Of a stretch of 6,950 nucleotides of DNA, positions 5,690-6,950 are shown piece by piece. The stretch's first letter is position 1; every line of letters starts with the position of its first letter. The notes under the pieces were generated by a model that was given only the letters and a program-made list of their open reading frames with translations, ran no database searches and was not told the DNA's origin. Source of the stretch: Ramlibacter sp. (GTDB lineage Bacteria; Pseudomonadota; Gammaproteobacteria; Burkholderiales; Burkholderiaceae); NCBI GenBank assembly GCA_014376915.1, contig JACMQP010000086.1, forward strand, positions 1-6,950, in the 5' to 3' direction. The position numbers and the translations under genes are program-made.

Positions 5690-6950
5690 TTATTCATTGG
5701 TGCAGCCCAGCACTTCCTCCAGCGAAGTGATGCCCATCCTCACCTTGTTCAGCCCCGACACCCGCAGGCTGTTGACCCCTTCCGACTTGGCCTGCACAGC
5801 GATGTCCAGCGCGCTGCCGTCGCGCAGGATGATGCGCTGGATCTCGTCGGTGATCGGCATCACCTGGTAGATGCCGACCCGGCCCTTGTAGCCGTTGTTG
5901 CACATGCTGCAGCCGACCGGGCGGTACGGCGTCCAGCTGCCGTCGACTTCTTCTGCCTTGAACCCCGCGTCCAGCAATGTCTCATGCGGAATGTCCGCCG
6001 GCGCCTTGCAATTGGGGCAAAGACGCCGCGCCAGCCGCTGAGCCGTGATCAATATCACGCTGGAAGCGATGTTGAAGGGGGCGATGCCCATATTGCGCAT
6101 CCGCGTCAGCGTCGTCGGCGCGTCGTTGGTGTGCAGCGTGGACAGGACGAGGTGGCCGGTCTGGGCCGCCTTGATCGCGATATCGGCGGTTTCCAGGTCG
6201 CGGATTTCGCCGACCATGATCACGTCCGGATCCTGCCGCAGGAACGACTTGAGGGCCGCCGCGAAGGTCAGGCCGGCCTTCTCGTTGACGTTGACCTGGT
6301 TGACGCCCGGCATGTTGATTTCCGACGGGTCTTCGGCCGTGGAGATGTTCACGCCCGGCTTGTTCAGCAGGTTCAGACAGGTGTAGAGCGACACGGTCTT
6401 GCCCGAGCCGGTCGGGCCAGTCACCAGCACCATGCCGTACGGCCGTTGCACCGCGGCCAGCAGCCGCTCCTTTTCGACCGGATCGTAGCCCAGCGCATCG
6501 ACCCCCAGCCGGGCGCTGCTCGGGTCCAGGATCCGGATCACGATCTTCTCGCCGAACAGCGTGGGCAGTGTGCTGACCCGGAAATCGATCACCCGGTCAG
6601 GGCCGACCTTGAGCTTCATTCGCCCGTCCTGCGGCACCCGCTTTTCGGAGATGTCCATGCGCGAAATCACCTTGATCCGCGAGGCCAGCTTGTCCTTGAT
6701 GGCGACCGGCGGCGAGGCGATTTCGCGCAACTCGCCGTCGACCCGAAAGCGCACCCGGTAAGTGGTTTCGTAGGGCTCGAAGTGCAGGTCCGACGCGCGC
6801 ATGGAGAACGCGTCCAGCAGCATCTTGTGCAGGAATTTGACGACCGGTGCGTCCTCGACTTCGGAGGCCGCTCCTTCTTTCTCGTCGACGACCGCCGACT
6901 CCATCGACGCGTCGTCGAACTCGAAGTCGTCGCCGATGATGCTGTCCATC
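5690..6950 (-). CDS. pilB: PilB, type IV pilus extension ATPase, C-terminal part (partial)
   Basis: PilB is the cytoplasmic hexameric ATPase that powers pilus extension at the PilC platform. The window holds about 419 codons and TAA; the N-terminal domain (about 150 residues in the family) is off the edge, so the ATG at 6949 is internal. Numbering from that Met, an acidic linker (7-33) leads to the N2/PAS-like part with DLHFEPY (54-60). Then come Walker A GPTGSGKT (178-185), the Asp box AEDPSE (205-210), Walker [11 protein letters not shown] (242-251), the His box [13 protein letters not shown] (264-276) and a zinc tetracysteine (Cys311, Cys314, Cys347, Cys350). The zinc site and extended N-terminal region mark PilB/GspE rather than the retraction ATPase PilT. 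The Asp box reads EDPSE where I recall mostly EDPVE or EDPAE. It is followed by pilC and pilD, whose products it works with; the operon promoter should lie upstream, out of sight. Confidence 0.96.
   Translation of the reverse strand, partial: MDSIIGDDFEFDDASMESAVVDEKEGAASEVEDAPVVKFLHKMLLDAFSMRASDLHFEPYETTYRVRFRVDGELREIASPPVAIKDKLASRIKVISRMDISEKRVPQDGRMKLKVGPDRVIDFRVSTLPTLFGEKIVIRILDPSSARLGVDALGYDPVEKERLLAAVQRPYGMVLVTGPTGSGKTVSLYTCLNLLNKPGVNISTAEDPSEINMPGVNQVNVNEKAGLTFAAALKSFLRQDPDVIMVGEIRDLETADIAIKAAQTGHLVLSTLHTNDAPTTLTRMRNMGIAPFNIASSVILITAQRLARRLCPNCKAPADIPHETLLDAGFKAEEVDGSWTPYRPVGCSMCNNGYKGRVGIYQVMPITDEIQRIILRDGSALDIAVQAKSEGVNSLRVSGLNKVRMGITSLEEVLGCTNE

Noticed and set aside
6947..6949. ATG at the right edge as the true PilB start
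   Set aside because: PilB proteins carry about 150 more N-terminal residues; the visible part starts in an acidic linker, so the gene runs off the window.
1..6950. Defence system, prophage, insertion sequence, CRISPR array, tRNA or riboswitch
   Set aside because: Nearly every base belongs to a recognised core gene; no direct or inverted repeats of note, no transposase, integrase or toxin-like protein, and no gap large enough for a structured RNA was seen by eye.

Overview
The window is an ordinary, gene-dense stretch of chromosome from a high-GC betaproteobacterium, probably Burkholderiales and perhaps an Oxalobacteraceae (Massilia/Duganella-like) member. That placement is inferred from protein character and gene order; no search was run. 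Nine protein genes fill almost the whole window. No gene-free stretch exceeds about 40 bases. I found no RNA gene, mobile element, CRISPR array or phage gene.

Left part, + strand (1-1944): the 3' end of argJ (arginine biosynthesis), an AAA+-like ATPase of the DUF815 family with no settled function, and a MutT-type Nudix hydrolase. Each junction is an ATGA stop/start overlap without a Shine-Dalgarno, so the three look transcribed and translated as one unit.

Middle and right part, - strand (1981-6950), in transcription order: pilB (5' end off the window), pilC, pilD, coaE, zapD, yacG. PilB is the extension ATPase, PilC the inner-membrane platform and PilD the prepilin peptidase/methylase of a type IV pilus. 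CoaE makes coenzyme A, ZapD bundles FtsZ filaments, and YacG is a small zinc protein that inhibits gyrase. All spacings are short or overlapping (29 nt, 1-nt overlap, 2 nt, 28 nt, 12 nt), so this is probably one operon whose promoter lies upstream of pilB, outside the window.

The two units converge in a 36-bp gap between mutT and yacG. As recalled from E. coli K-12, mutT also faces yacG-zapD-coaE there, with pilB/pilC homologues (hofB, hofC) close by. The layout therefore looks like old conserved synteny, not an acquired island. I see no evidence for an undescribed multi-gene system. The points most worth a second look are the DUF815 ATPase locked between argJ and mutT, and an 11-codon mini-ORF that bridges coaE and zapD with stop/start overlaps at both ends.
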